Origin: Zygotorulaspora mrakii
Taxonomy: Eukaryota; Ascomycota; Saccharomycetes; Saccharomycetales; Saccharomycetaceae
Length of the DNA stretch: 64,000 nucleotides
NCBI RefSeq assembly: GCF_013402915.1
Contig: NC_050723.1
Span: forward strand, 806,001-870,000
Direction: 5' to 3'
Shown here: piece by piece, positions 9,823 to 20,400 of the stretch
Layout of the letters: each line of letters opens with the position of its first letter
Numbering within the stretch: position 1 is the first letter of the stretch
Made by a program: the position numbers and the translations under genes
Notes under the pieces: generated by a model
The model's database searches: none
The model's input: only the letters and a program-made list of their open reading frames with translations
What the model was told of the DNA's origin: nothing

Positions 9823-9853
9823 TGACAACCGAGCGCTCAGCGCTCGGTTGTCA
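9823..9853. promoter_or_regulatory. 31-bp perfect inverted repeat in the PMA1 promoter
   Basis: The 15-nt arms TGACAACCGAGCGCT and its exact reverse complement are separated by a single C at 9838. The arms hold outward-facing CCG and CGG triplets, the type of half-site used by zinc-cluster factors. It lies 62 bp upstream of the TATA box. The palindrome is read directly; the binding factor is unknown. Confidence 0.75.
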
Positions 9854-9914
9854 GATATCCCCTTTTAGTGCAAACAAAACATCGATTGAGGGATAACCGT
9901 CCAGTCGAATGGAA

Positions 9915-9922
9915 TATAAAAG
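9915..9922 (+). promoter_or_regulatory. TATA box for PMA1
   Basis: TATAAAAG, followed by a pyrimidine-rich stretch with two CTTCC motifs (about 9930-9945). It is some 880 bp upstream of the PMA1 ATG, too far for a normal yeast leader, but about 250 bp upstream of the proposed 5' splice site. No ATG occurs between this TATA box and that splice site, which fits a leader exon. Confidence 0.7.
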
Positions 9923-10369
9923 GGACTATCCTTCCCAATTCCTTCCTCTCGTCCTGTAGTTCTTGTTCTTGGTCTCAGAACGACAAGCAGATTTTTGATC
10001 TCTTTTTTTCTCACAGCAAGAAAAAAGAATATTATTATTTACTGTATTTTTGGTCGTTTTTTCTCAAGATACTAATTACGATACATTAATTCACTAATTC
10101 AGAGGACTGATAATACTAAATAATAATTGTTTTTTCTTCGTCTATATTACACTAGTAGAAAAAGGTATGTTTTGATTTTTCACTTTTCAGTTGCCAGATA
10201 GACGGTTCTAATTGGACGGGATGACGCAAGCGATGAGTTTGTCCGGCTTTGTCGTTTTTTGTCTTGGTTCGTTATCAGTTTTCTGGTCTTTTGGTCTTTT
10301 GGGCGATGTCCCGGAACGGCGAGGCGGCCCGATTTGGGTCGGAAAAGCAAAATTAAAAGCCGAGGACAA

Positions 10370-10430
10370 AAAAGAACCAAAGAACAAAAGAACAAAGAAC
10401 AGAGAACAAAGAACAAGGAACAGCGAGCAG
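10370..10430. repeat. Imperfect AGAACAA-type repeats within the PMA1 leader intron
   Basis: Imperfect tandem copies of about 7 bp related to AAAGAAC and AGAACAA, all purine-rich on the plus strand. They lie inside the predicted intron between the 5' splice site and the branch point. Confidence 0.8.
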
Positions 10431-10666
10431 GATGAACGACAGAAGGCTTTTTACGACGAAAGACGAAAACAACAAAAAACAGCGCATCCGGAAACGGAAA
10501 GTTGTAAACAAGAAGCACTAGACATTCTCCGTTTGGACGCAGCTGGATGTTTCCACACAAGCAGGTCTCGCAGTGGGCCTGGGAGTTGGTCGAGGGAATT
10601 ATGTTAGATAGCGGTGGATTGATTGAGGTGAGCAGTCGCACACCCACCGCAAGACATACACACGCG

Positions 10667-10690
10667 CACACACATATATATATGTGTGTG
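10667..10690. repeat. 24-bp perfect palindrome (CA)4(TA)4(TG)4
   Basis: CACACACA, TATATATA and TGTGTGTG in succession form an uninterrupted self-complementary sequence. It is about 77 nt upstream of the branch point and could form a hairpin in the pre-mRNA; any effect on splicing is speculation. Confidence 0.9.
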
Positions 10691-10798
10691 TTGGGGTGGT
10701 TTTTCGTCGTCAGGTCGTGCTTTGGTTCCGGTTATTCTAGCATTTGGTTTGTTCGGCGGTGCGATTTACTAACATTGTGTTTGATTGTGTAGGTAAAA

Positions 10799-13519
10799 AT
10801 GTCTGACACAGAACATGAACCAACAACTGAGAAGCCTCCTCAACCGGTCGCTGACGATTCCTCGGAGTCGGATGACGACGATATCGACGCTTTGATCGAC
10901 GAATTGCAGTCGCATCACGGTCTGGATGACGACGACAGTGACTCGGAGGACGACGGGCCAGCCGCTGCAGGTGAGGCCAGAGTCGTGCCAGAGGAGCTGT
11001 TGCAAACGGACCCATCGTACGGTTTGAGCTCGGATGACGTTGTCAAGAGAAGAAAGAAGTACGGTTTGAATCAAATGGCTGAAGAAAACGAGAACTTGGT
11101 GGTCAAGTTTTTGGGTTTCTTCATCGGTCCTATCCAGTTCGTTATGGAGGCGGCAGCTATTTTGGCCGCTGGTTTGGAAGATTGGGTCGATTTTGGTGTT
11201 ATCTGTGGTCTGTTGATGCTTAACGCGGGTGTTGGTTTCATCCAGGAATACCAGGCCGGTTCGATTGTCGATGAGTTGAAGAAGACTTTGTCCAACTCCG
11301 CCGTTGTCATTAGAGACGGAGAGTTGATCGAGATCCCTGCTAATGAAATTGTCCCTGGTGAGATCTTGCAGTTGGAAGACGGTGTTGTTATTCCAGCTGA
11401 CGGTCGTTTGGTTACTGAAGATTGTTTCATCCAGATCGATCAATCTGCTATCACCGGTGAGTCTCTTGCTGTCGACAAACATTATGGTGACCAGGCGTTC
11501 TCTTCGTCCACTGTTAAGAGAGGTGAGGGTTTCATGATTGTTACTGCCACTGGTGACAACACTTTTGTCGGTAGAGCTGCTGCTTTGGTCAACAAGGCTG
11601 CTGGTGGTCAAGGTCATTTCACTGAAGTGTTGAACGGTATCGGTATCATTCTGTTGGTTTTGGTCATTATCACCTTGTTGTTGATCTGGACTGCTTGTTT
11701 CTACAGAACCGTCCGTATCGTTCCAATTCTAAGATACTCTTTGGGTATCACCATTGTCGGTGTTCCAGTCGGTTTGCCAGCTGTCGTTACCACTACCATG
11801 GCTGTTGGTGCTGCTTACTTGGCCAAGAAGGATGCCATTGTTCAAAAGTTGTCTGCTATTGAGTCCCTGGCCGGTGTCGAAATTTTGTGTTCCGACAAAA
11901 CTGGTACTTTGACCAAGAACAAATTGTCGTTGCACGAACCATACACCGTTGAAGGTGTTTCTGCTGACGATTTGATGTTGACTGCTTGTTTGGCTGCTTC
12001 CAGAAAGAAGAAGGGTTTGGACGCTATCGATAAGGCTTTCTTGAAGTCCTTGATTGAATATCCAAAGGCTAAGAATGCTTTGACCAAATACAAGGTTCTA
12101 GAATTCCATCCATTTGACCCTGTCTCCAAGAAGGTTACCGCTGTTGTCCAATCTCCAGAAGGTGAAAGAATTGTTTGTGTTAAGGGTGCTCCATTATTTG
12201 TTTTGAAAACTGTTGAAGAAGATCATCCAATTCCAGAAGATGTTCATGAAAACTACGAAAATAAAGTTGCTGAATTAGCTTCAAGAGGTTTCAGAGCTTT
12301 GGGTGTTGCAAGAAAGAGAGGTGAAGGTCACTGGGAAATCTTAGGTGTTATGCCATGTATGGATCCTCCAAGAGATGACACTGCTGAAACTGTTGCCGAG
12401 GCAAGACGTTTAGGTTTGAGAGTTAAGATGTTAACTGGTGATGCCGTCGGTATCGCTAAGGAAACTTGTAGACAATTAGGTTTGGGTACCAACATTTACA
12501 ATGCTGAAAGATTAGGTCTTGGTGGCGGTGGTGACATGCCAGGTTCTGAATTAGCTGACTTTGTTGAAAATGCCGATGGTTTTGCTGAAGTTTTCCCACA
12601 ACATAAGTATAGAGTCGTTGAAATCTTGCAAAACAGAGGTTATTTGGTTGCCATGACTGGTGATGGTGTTAACGATGCTCCTTCTTTGAAGAAAGCTGAT
12701 ACCGGTATTGCTGTCGAGGGTGCCACTGATGCTGCTAGATCTGCTTCTGATATTGTCTTCTTGGCTCCTGGTTTATCCGCTATTATCGATGCTTTGAAAT
12801 GTTCTAGACAAATTTTCCACAGAATGTATTCTTACGTCGTTTATCGTATCGCTTTATCATTACATTTGGAAATCTTTTTGGGTCTATGGATTGCTATTTT
12901 GAATCACTCTTTGAACATTGATTTGATTGTTTTCATTGCTATCTTTGCTGATGTTGCTACTTTGGCTATTGCTTATGACAATGCTCCATTTTCTCAAAAG
13001 CCTGTTAAATGGAACTTACCAAGATTATGGGGTATGTCTATTTTCTTGGGTATTATCTTAGCTGTTGGAACTTGGATTGCTTTGACCACTATGTTCTTAC
13101 CAAAGGGTGGTATCATTCAAAATTTCGGTTCTATTGATGGTATTTTGTTCTTGGAAATTTCTTTGACTGAAAACTGGTTGATTTTCATTACAAGAGCTGT
13201 TGGTCCTTTCTGGTCCTCTGTTCCATCTTGGCAATTAGCCGGTGCTGTGTTCGGTGTTGATATCATTGCAACTATGTTCACTTTATTCGGCTGGTGGTCT
13301 CAAAACTGGACTGACATTGTTTCTGTCGTCCGTGTTTACATCTGGTCTGTTGGTGTCTTCTGTGTTATGGGTGGTGCATACTATTTGATGTCTGAATCTG
13401 AAACTTTCGACAAATTGATGAATGGTAAACCATTGAAGGAAGAAAAATCTACCAGATCTGTTGAAGATTTCTTAGCTGCTATGCAAAGAGTATCTACTCA
13501 ACATGAAAAGGAACATTAA
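10799..13519 (+). CDS. PMA1: Plasma-membrane H+-transporting P-type ATPase
   Basis: The essential proton pump (P3A ATPase) that energises the plasma membrane. Its 906 residues (S. cerevisiae 918) carry: an acidic N-terminus with [19 protein letters not shown], actuator motif [26 protein letters not shown] (M4), [14 protein letters not shown] (phosphorylated Asp), [44 protein letters not shown] and the C-terminal regulatory tail [21 protein letters not shown], whose adjacent S899-T900 matches the glucose-regulated Ser/Thr pair. Codon use is strongly biased to the set favoured in highly expressed yeast genes (GGT, GCT, TTG, AGA), most clearly after the first few hundred codons. The ATG is 6 nt downstream of the predicted 3' splice site. 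S. cerevisiae has a second copy (PMA2); only this one is here. Confidence 0.98.
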   Translation: MSDTEHEPTTEKPPQPVADDSSESDDDDIDALIDELQSHHGLDDDDSDSEDDGPAAAGEARVVPEELLQTDPSYGLSSDDVVKRRKKYGLNQMAEENENLVVKFLGFFIGPIQFVMEAAAILAAGLEDWVDFGVICGLLMLNAGVGFIQEYQAGSIVDELKKTLSNSAVVIRDGELIEIPANEIVPGEILQLEDGVVIPADGRLVTEDCFIQIDQSAITGESLAVDKHYGDQAFSSSTVKRGEGFMIVTATGDNTFVGRAAALVNKAAGGQGHFTEVLNGIGIILLVLVIITLLLIWTACFYRTVRIVPILRYSLGITIVGVPVGLPAVVTTTMAVGAAYLAKKDAIVQKLSAIESLAGVEILCSDKTGTLTKNKLSLHEPYTVEGVSADDLMLTACLAASRKKKGLDAIDKAFLKSLIEYPKAKNALTKYKVLEFHPFDPVSKKVTAVVQSPEGERIVCVKGAPLFVLKTVEEDHPIPEDVHENYENKVAELASRGFRALGVARKRGEGHWEILGVMPCMDPPRDDTAETVAEARRLGLRVKMLTGDAVGIAKETCRQLGLGTNIYNAERLGLGGGGDMPGSELADFVENADGFAEVFPQHKYRVVEILQNRGYLVAMTGDGVNDAPSLKKADTGIAVEGATDAARSASDIVFLAPGLSAIIDALKCSRQIFHRMYSYVVYRIALSLHLEIFLGLWIAILNHSLNIDLIVFIAIFADVATLAIAYDNAPFSQKPVKWNLPRLWGMSIFLGIILAVGTWIALTTMFLPKGGIIQNFGSIDGILFLEISLTENWLIFITRAVGPFWSSVPSWQLAGAVFGVDIIATMFTLFGWWSQNWTDIVSVVRVYIWSVGVFCVMGGAYYLMSESETFDKLMNGKPLKEEKSTRSVEDFLAAMQRVSTQHEKEH

Positions 13520-14716
13520 ATTAAATCTAATCAATAATCTTTGTTAGATTAATTTTTTTTTACCGAAAAAAATAATTCTAAATTCTCTTTTCGACTATCA
13601 CTTTATTTTAGTCTTAATTTTTTTTTTCCATTATTATCAATTTCCCGAATGCGATTAATATTTTTTTCCTCATCAACATGATATCCTTAATTTCTAATAA
13701 AAAAACTAAACAAAAAGACTAATATACTTACTATACTACCAGATGGATTTTTTATTGTGAGGCAGATAATGTTTTGGTCAAAATTATCAGATGACTCTAA
13801 CACACACACACACACACACACTAGAGTTATTTGAATCATGTTTTGTTACCGAACGTTTATCTGCTAAACTCATTTCCATTATTAGTATTTTGGTTTAAAA
13901 AAAATTAAATTTTTACTGTATCCAAGCACATTAATTTTAATTACGCTGGTCCGCACACATTTCGAATTAGGAAAGAGACTTTTACTTTTATTTTAATTGT
14001 TTTTGAAACTAATATTGTCAACACATAGACAGACAGATTCACACACAAACACGCACATCATCATTGTTTTTTAATTTGTTTTCCTTAATGCACAAAAATT
14101 CATGGTATTTTTTTTTATATATCACTTTATCTTATATACCTGCACACACACTAATTTATTCTTAAATTTTTTAATCCACCGTATAGTTTAGTATAGTGGT
14201 GAATACTGATCAGTACTGATAAATCATTATATCGATCGGCAGATATTTGAAGCGATACCTGTCTGTTAATACTTCAACTAATGGTCGTCTTGCACGTTGA
14301 TGTGATTTGAAATTTTTTTTCCCTTTAAGTTCTTGATCTTTGAAAGCTCGTTGAATGAAAAATGACAAAGTGGAAATCATCATTTTTTCATTGCATTTCT
14401 GAACTAGGTTGACAAAGGTATTAAAGAGGATTCCACGAAGAAAGATAACTTTAAATTTTTTTGATCGATTCAATAAGCTCTAATTCCATACTTCTGGAAG
14501 TAGATATTCTATTTCCCCTATTTTGTACATTATTTGACTTTGTATTTTAGCTTTGCACCAGACGATTTGAGTTTTTTTTTTCATTTGTACATTAATATAA
14601 GAATCCTTGACGATCACTCCACTGTATATTATTTTAGGATCGTGATTGATTGATATTTCTCCACACTTTTATCCTTTACACTATTGTTCTCGACATATTA
14701 TTCTCTTTAATCAGGT
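13520..14716. other. Noncoding region: PMA1 3' end and PUF4 upstream region
   Basis: About 1.2 kb of AT-rich sequence with A/T tracts, a CA microsatellite and scattered ACACAC motifs (13800-14150). The 3' untranslated region of PMA1 and the PUF4 promoter must lie here. A TGTATATTA near 14622, in the probable PUF4 leader, resembles a Puf4 recognition sequence; it could be chance. No gene was recognised. Confidence 0.6.
13801..13821. repeat. (CA)10 microsatellite flanked by a 6-bp inverted repeat
   Basis: A 21-nt CA tract flanked by ACTCTA (13794-13799) and TAGAGT (13822-13827). It lies in the PMA1 downstream region. Confidence 0.9.
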
Positions 14717-17257
14717 ATGTCTGTTGATCCGAATACAAAGGAGGAATACTCAGGTGTGGATCCACTTGTCTCAGAGACACTCGATTCCGCACTGGAGCAA
14801 TTACATTTGGATGATTTAGGAGAAGATACTGCATCAACTATTCCACAGGAGTTAAAAGTCCCAAATGTCGATGATGCCTATTCGTATAACACTGGTATTG
14901 TTCCATCTCATATGTTCCCACATCCTCAAATGATTGGAATGGGGTTCATCCCATTCCAGCAGATGATTCATGTCCCTCAGCAAAATGGATTTTTCCCACC
15001 TCCTGAATTCGGTAATACAGGTCCTCCTATGGGCACCAATGCTCCGGATGCAATCATATTCAATAATTCTACTGACGGTTCTGTATTCAGTTCTGGAAAC
15101 CCTGTCACACAACCTGAAACGACTAATTTCAGGGCAGCTTTAATAAACGATAAAACGGCACCAGCGCCAACCGGCTCTAATGACCCGTTGTGGTATGCCT
15201 CTAATCCACGAGTACAAACAATGGTCGATCCTGTAGCTGCTTCCTCTGCGATTGAAGATTCAGCTTTTCTGGATGACAGGTTCCCTCCAAGAGCTCCTGG
15301 CGGTGCGATTAGAAGGCAAACGTTCCATGCCATTTCAACAAATGATCTGATTAATACAGCTGCGGCCTCAGCAGTCGCTGAACCAGACTCAACAACTCTA
15401 AGGATACCTGAATCTACCAGAGCATCCCCCTCAATTCGATCAGAGAAGTTTCCTTCTTCAATACCAACAAACTCAACAGCACAAACTGCAGCAGTCAGGA
15501 CACAATCCACGTCTTTAGAAGGATCCGACGGTCAGCAGTTATTTGGCAAAAAAGAGGATAGTATTGACGGTTCTAGGTCAACAGAGATTGGAAAAGGAAA
15601 GGAACCCACTTATGCTGCAGCCTATCCATATGGCGGTCCCTTATTGCACCCTAATCCTGTTCTAGCAGGGCATAGTCCACCAGTCTCTCAACCTGCGTAT
15701 GGGATTCCGTCACCGTTTCATGGAGCTTATGGTTTTGCTTCGCATTTCCAGTTTTCACCTGTGATTGGGAATCCAAATTCTCAGGTACCTGTGTCTAATT
15801 CTCCCAACGCCCATAGTTTAACTCAGATCCCGGTTTTGGCAGATGCTGCCATGACCCCGACAGTGAACTCTCATCCAAACGCTAAAAATGTATCCTCGCC
15901 GCCAGAAGATCAATCAAACATTTATTCACCGCATCAAGCTATCCATCAACAGGGTGGAAAACCACCACCATGGTTGTATGGAAGCCATCCATTCGGTATG
16001 GCACATCCCCATTCGATTCCTCAAGGTCATCCACATATGATGCATCCTAGCAGCGTACATGCTCTCAATAATCATACTAACCAGATGAATGGTCGTGGAG
16101 GCTCACATAATGGAGGAAACAGAGGTGGAAGAACTGGTTATAGTGGAAACTCAAAGAATAAGCATAACAAAAACTCTCACTTCTACCATAATGGCAGTTT
16201 TTCCGGCGAGAAACACAGGAAAAATGAGGACGCTTCACGCTACGCAGATGCAAATTTACAGGATTTCGTTGGTAGTATCTACTCATTGTGCAAAGACCAA
16301 CACGGTTGCCGCTTCTTGCAGAAACAACTCGATCTACTTGGCTCGGAGGCCGCTGATCTAATTTTCACTGAGACAAGAGATTATACTGTTGAATTGATGA
16401 CCGATTCTTTTGGAAATTATCTTGTTCAAAAGTTATTAGAAAGAGTGAATCTTGAACAAAGGATAACACTGACCAGAATTGCCGCTCCACATTTCCTATA
16501 TATCGCTACTAATCCACATGGAACAAGAGCTCTGCAAAAACTGGTTGAAAGTATTGAGACCTCAGAAGAAGCCAAAATAATTATAGACTCGCTAAAGGAC
16601 TCGATTGTTCAATTAAGTAAAGATCTGAATGGAAATCACATTGTTCAAAAATGCTTACAAAAGCTAAAACCGGAAAACTTGCAGTTCATATTTGATGCCG
16701 TATGCAACAATTGCATCAATGTCGCTACACATAGGCACGGCTGCTGCGTTTTGCAACGCTGTTTAGATCACGGTTCATATGAACAACGACAAGCTTTATG
16801 CATGGAGCTCCTGGCTCATGTCAACGTGCTCACTTTGGATCCCTTCGGAAACTATGTTGTCCAATACATCATTACGAAGGAGTCTGAAGATAAGACTTAC
16901 AAATTTACTGATCGAATAGTTGATATATTAACCCCAAAATTATGCCAACTGTCTTTACATAAATTTGGTTCAAATGTTATTGAAAAGATATTACGGACAC
17001 CAGAGGTTTCCGATTCTGTCATTTCAAGTTTCTTAAAGAATAATGGTGAAACTGAAGTACAGGCCTTGTTGAATGACTGCTATGGTAATTACGTTCTACA
17101 AACCATGCTTGATATGTCTAGAGATAATAGTAGGGTGAATTATGAAAGATTGCTTGAAGTTGTACGACCACTAATTGTGGGGCCAGTAAGAAATACGCCT
17201 CACGGTAGAAGAATAGTCAGCATACTGCAATTAGATCAATCTGCTACTAATGTGTAA
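14717..17257 (+). CDS. PUF4: Pumilio-family RNA-binding protein
   Basis: A cytoplasmic PUF protein that binds UGUA-containing 3' untranslated regions and promotes mRNA decay; in S. cerevisiae Puf4 targets many ribosome-biogenesis transcripts. The 846-residue product (family about 888) has a long low-complexity N-terminus rich in P, N, S and H and a C-terminal domain of eight PUF repeats from about residue 510. The core helices are readable in order: HGCRFLQKQL, FGNYLVQKLL, HGTRALQKLV, NGNHIVQKCL, HGCCVLQRCL, FGNYVVQYII, FGSNVIEKIL, YGNYVLQTML. The start ATG overlaps a GTATGT, but no intron is needed. It neighbours PDR1, as in S. cerevisiae, with the surrounding segment inverted relative to that species. 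Confidence 0.95.
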   Translation: MSVDPNTKEEYSGVDPLVSETLDSALEQLHLDDLGEDTASTIPQELKVPNVDDAYSYNTGIVPSHMFPHPQMIGMGFIPFQQMIHVPQQNGFFPPPEFGNTGPPMGTNAPDAIIFNNSTDGSVFSSGNPVTQPETTNFRAALINDKTAPAPTGSNDPLWYASNPRVQTMVDPVAASSAIEDSAFLDDRFPPRAPGGAIRRQTFHAISTNDLINTAAASAVAEPDSTTLRIPESTRASPSIRSEKFPSSIPTNSTAQTAAVRTQSTSLEGSDGQQLFGKKEDSIDGSRSTEIGKGKEPTYAAAYPYGGPLLHPNPVLAGHSPPVSQPAYGIPSPFHGAYGFASHFQFSPVIGNPNSQVPVSNSPNAHSLTQIPVLADAAMTPTVNSHPNAKNVSSPPEDQSNIYSPHQAIHQQGGKPPPWLYGSHPFGMAHPHSIPQGHPHMMHPSSVHALNNHTNQMNGRGGSHNGGNRGGRTGYSGNSKNKHNKNSHFYHNGSFSGEKHRKNEDASRYADANLQDFVGSIYSLCKDQHGCRFLQKQLDLLGSEAADLIFTETRDYTVELMTDSFGNYLVQKLLERVNLEQRITLTRIAAPHFLYIATNPHGTRALQKLVESIETSEEAKIIIDSLKDSIVQLSKDLNGNHIVQKCLQKLKPENLQFIFDAVCNNCINVATHRHGCCVLQRCLDHGSYEQRQALCMELLAHVNVLTLDPFGNYVVQYIITKESEDKTYKFTDRIVDILTPKLCQLSLHKFGSNVIEKILRTPEVSDSVISSFLKNNGETEVQALLNDCYGNYVLQTMLDMSRDNSRVNYERLLEVVRPLIVGPVRNTPHGRRIVSILQLDQSATNV

Positions 17258-17404
17258 CGCATTTTTATCAAACTTCCTTCTTTTAATTCAAATTGTTCAT
17301 TTATGTGCTGCCCAACAAGTGAATAGCATTCGCTTATAACCCAATATATATTTCCGTTTAGAGTGCATACATGTATATTTACAAGACACTAATCGATTTT
17401 CCCG

Positions 17405-20400
17405 TTACACACTTTTATTCCAATAATCATCTAATTTATTCCCTTCGAACAGTACCTGATTATTGTCATCCAGATCACTCCAAAGCGTATTGAAAATGTC
17501 ATTCAAATCTCCATGATTAACAAACTCATCCAAAGTACCCAAATTAAAGCTTGCCGAAGACGAATTAAGATTGCCATTCAATTTTTGGTTCACCATTAAA
17601 GAATCGGATACATCTGGAGACGTGACAGCTGATGCTTGATCAACGGCAGGCTTCACTTGATGTAGTCTGTTAACAATATTTTCCGAGATTGGACTTGTGA
17701 GAGATTGTATAGATGGGAGTTTCGGAAATTTAGATTCTGCCGGTTGCGGATAAGGTGGTGAGGGAGGAGACATGCCTCTCGAGATCGCTGCTGTCCCGGG
17801 AGAAGACTCAGAACCTAGAGGAGTCAACTGTACTGCAGTTTTGGGATATGAATCATTTGAGAAAGAGTTTAGACCTTTATCGTCTTTTTCAAAGAGTTTT
17901 TTCACATCCATGTGGTACCCACAACTTTCAACCGGCTGCATGAGAAGCTCATACAGATCAGATTTTGGATTTAAAACCAAATCAGGAAGTTCTGCGACGT
18001 CTGGTGCACATTGCTTTACAATCCTCGAGAGTTTCTCTCTGTCCAGATTGTTATCGTGCATGTAACCCAGAAGCATATTATTTGTAGTAATCCCCACAAA
18101 TGTAATTAGTTTACTTTGCGCAAGGTAAGCCTTACTTTCCAGCACAGCAGCATTGTTCTTATTTTTCGCATAAATTGTGATATTTCTAAGCCTCTTGACC
18201 ACTCTAAGAAATGTTACAACTTCGTCAATTCGTCTTACGAAAGTACATTTATCAAAAGACGTCGTTGCAACCAGCAAACAAACGATATGATAATCATTGA
18301 AAACACGGCCAATGGTGTAATCGTCATCAATAGATAACAAAAGGTTGGTCATTTCACGCCATAGATCGTATGCTACTGTGGCAATTTTGACACAATGTTG
18401 AAGCACAAAAGGAGATTTCGGAGGTGAAAACAGCCGTGAAACTAAATTACCGGTAGAACTCAAAATTGAAAAAAAACTGCAGCCATAAAATAACACGAAT
18501 TGTACTGCCTCACTTTTTTCCGCTGCAGAAACAAACATGTGTGAAGTTTGAGATGAATTTGCAATTTCAAAAAGTTTTGAAGTTTGATTTTTTATAGCTT
18601 CAAATTGCTCCCTGATTTTTTGAATTTCTTCAAACAGTTCAAACAACAATCTAGTCTTTACAAAGGGTGGCTTTGCTGTATTTCTAATGGATGTAAAGCG
18701 TTCATCATACAGTACATTGGTGTAGAAACTACTTGCCAATTGCATGACACCGCATTCGCCGTAACTTCTGAGAACTGAGACAGACATGTTGTCAAAGGCA
18801 CTGTTTCGTTTAACCAAATGAACTCTGGATAAAAAGTCTCTATTGTCGGAAAAATTCAAATTTCTAAACACCTTTGGCAACAGACAATTCATCATACTAT
18901 CATCAATTGATGATAACCGACCAGTTTTGCACATATACCTTTTTTCGATACAATATAAATCCCACCACACCTTCCTTCTCCTTTCAGCAGTTTCTTCGTC
19001 AAGTCCAACGTAAAATTCCCACCTTGACAGACCTAACTTTCTTGAATAACTAATTGCAACGTCAAGAACTTTTTCATATCCATACTTTTCTCCTAACCAT
19101 ATTTGCATGTCCAATAATGAAACCAAGAGTTCGACATAATTTAGGCTCCCAGAATATTCGTCGAAGTGGTACAGTGTCGAATTGTAATAGTGATAAGTCA
19201 ATGCCAACAATAGCTCTTCTGCTTCACAATAATTCAAGAACTCTTGATTCTCTGCTTCTGTCAAGTTTGAATCAGATCCCGGTGCTTTGCGGGAAGTAAT
19301 TTTGACTAATAGGGTATCAAAACCATTTCTGTGACTTGTAAACATTTTCAGTAGTATATGAAACATTTCAAAAGCGTCATCCAGTTTTCGACAGAGCTGT
19401 GCATTACTTATCGATGTCAAGTTCTGTATAAACGGTTGTGGTAAATGACTTATCAGTAATAAGATAAGGTCTCTATCATGTGCTGCTCCAGGACTACCAA
19501 CCGAGCCTAAATTACTTCTTTTTAGATCAACCATATCTTTCTTTCGCAAATAATCGTCCAGGGGACTTGCTATCGAAACACAACCACGACTGAAATCTCT
19601 AATACATATATCGAAGAATCTTAAAAGTAGATATATTGATTCTTTCAATTGGATAGTTTTCGATTTTGACTCCGGTCCACCAGCACATTTCTGGAAGAAA
19701 TGCCCAATACCTCTTAACGAAAGACTTTGCACGGGTGAATATAACCCAAAAACACTGTCAACAAGTGGCTTATTTCGGAAGAAAGTTGCCACATTATTAT
19801 TGTTATTACCATTAGTGCTGTTTGACTTTACAGTGCGACTGCTTGCACCTGTATTTAAATTTTTCTCATTTTTTGAACCATCTGTCACGGAAGAGAAAGT
19901 TGTTAGAAACACTTGATCTGTGTACTTATTCTTCATCAAATGACTTTCAATAGATTTCATATTTTCAAAATTTCCATTATTTGCATTCATGATATTAGAG
20001 ACACGGTTAATGTCGAATTCTGGCTGCCACCTGTCAACCAATTCCTCAACCTGTTTTTCAATATTCGTAATAGCGTTTTGAATCAGTTCACTTGTGTTTG
20101 GTATAGCCTTCAACTGTTTCAAAGAGCTCTGTAACTGCATTATTTGCACCTGAAATGCTGTATCATCCTTATACAATCCATTGTCTCCAAAATTTGGCTG
20201 TATTGCTTCCATTGCGGCCAGATCAGGCGCAACAGAAGCCATGCTTCCTGCAAACTTCTTAAAAGACGCTTCACTAGACTCGCTACTGTCACCAGCAACA
20301 TGTTTGAGGGCCTCTTTCACACAATCCATTACTGGGTCGAAAACTTCCTGCGGCCCGGTACTGCTTGTGTCCCTTCCTCCCCTGTTAGTAGCGCTATCGA

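Larger units (their letters stand above)
10165..10792 (+). other. PMA1: Predicted 628-nt intron in the PMA1 5' untranslated leader
   Basis: The 5' splice site GTATGT is at 10165-10170, an exact TACTAAC branch point at 10767-10773, and the 3' site TAG at 10790-10792, 20 nt after the branch adenosine. The second exon then starts GTAAAA directly before the PMA1 ATG at 10799. The upstream exon (from the TATA box to 10164) has no ATG, whereas the intron has at least seven, so an unspliced leader should translate poorly. S. cerevisiae PMA1 has no intron to my knowledge. The intron also holds AAAGAAC-type repeats and a 24-bp palindrome. A 129-codon frame from ATG 10221 looks like chance. Confidence 0.85.

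Noticed and set aside
10635..10665. Rap1-like ACACCCACC motif
   Set aside because: It departs from the Rap1 consensus and lies inside the predicted intron.
10180..10671. Open frames on both strands inside the PMA1 leader intron, up to 163 codons
   Set aside because: Low-complexity composition, no similarity, and the longest plus-strand frame lies between good splice signals; better explained as chance in a repeat-containing intron.
14715..14720. GTATGT overlapping the PUF4 start codon, suggesting a 5' splice site
   Set aside because: No matching branch point and 3' site giving a better product; the PUF4 frame is complete without splicing.
16073..16082. TACTAAC inside PUF4
   Set aside because: It is coding (His-Thr-Asn) within a continuous frame; no splice donor nearby is needed.
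20380..20390. TACTAAC on the minus strand inside PDR1
   Set aside because: Coding sequence in an uninterrupted frame.
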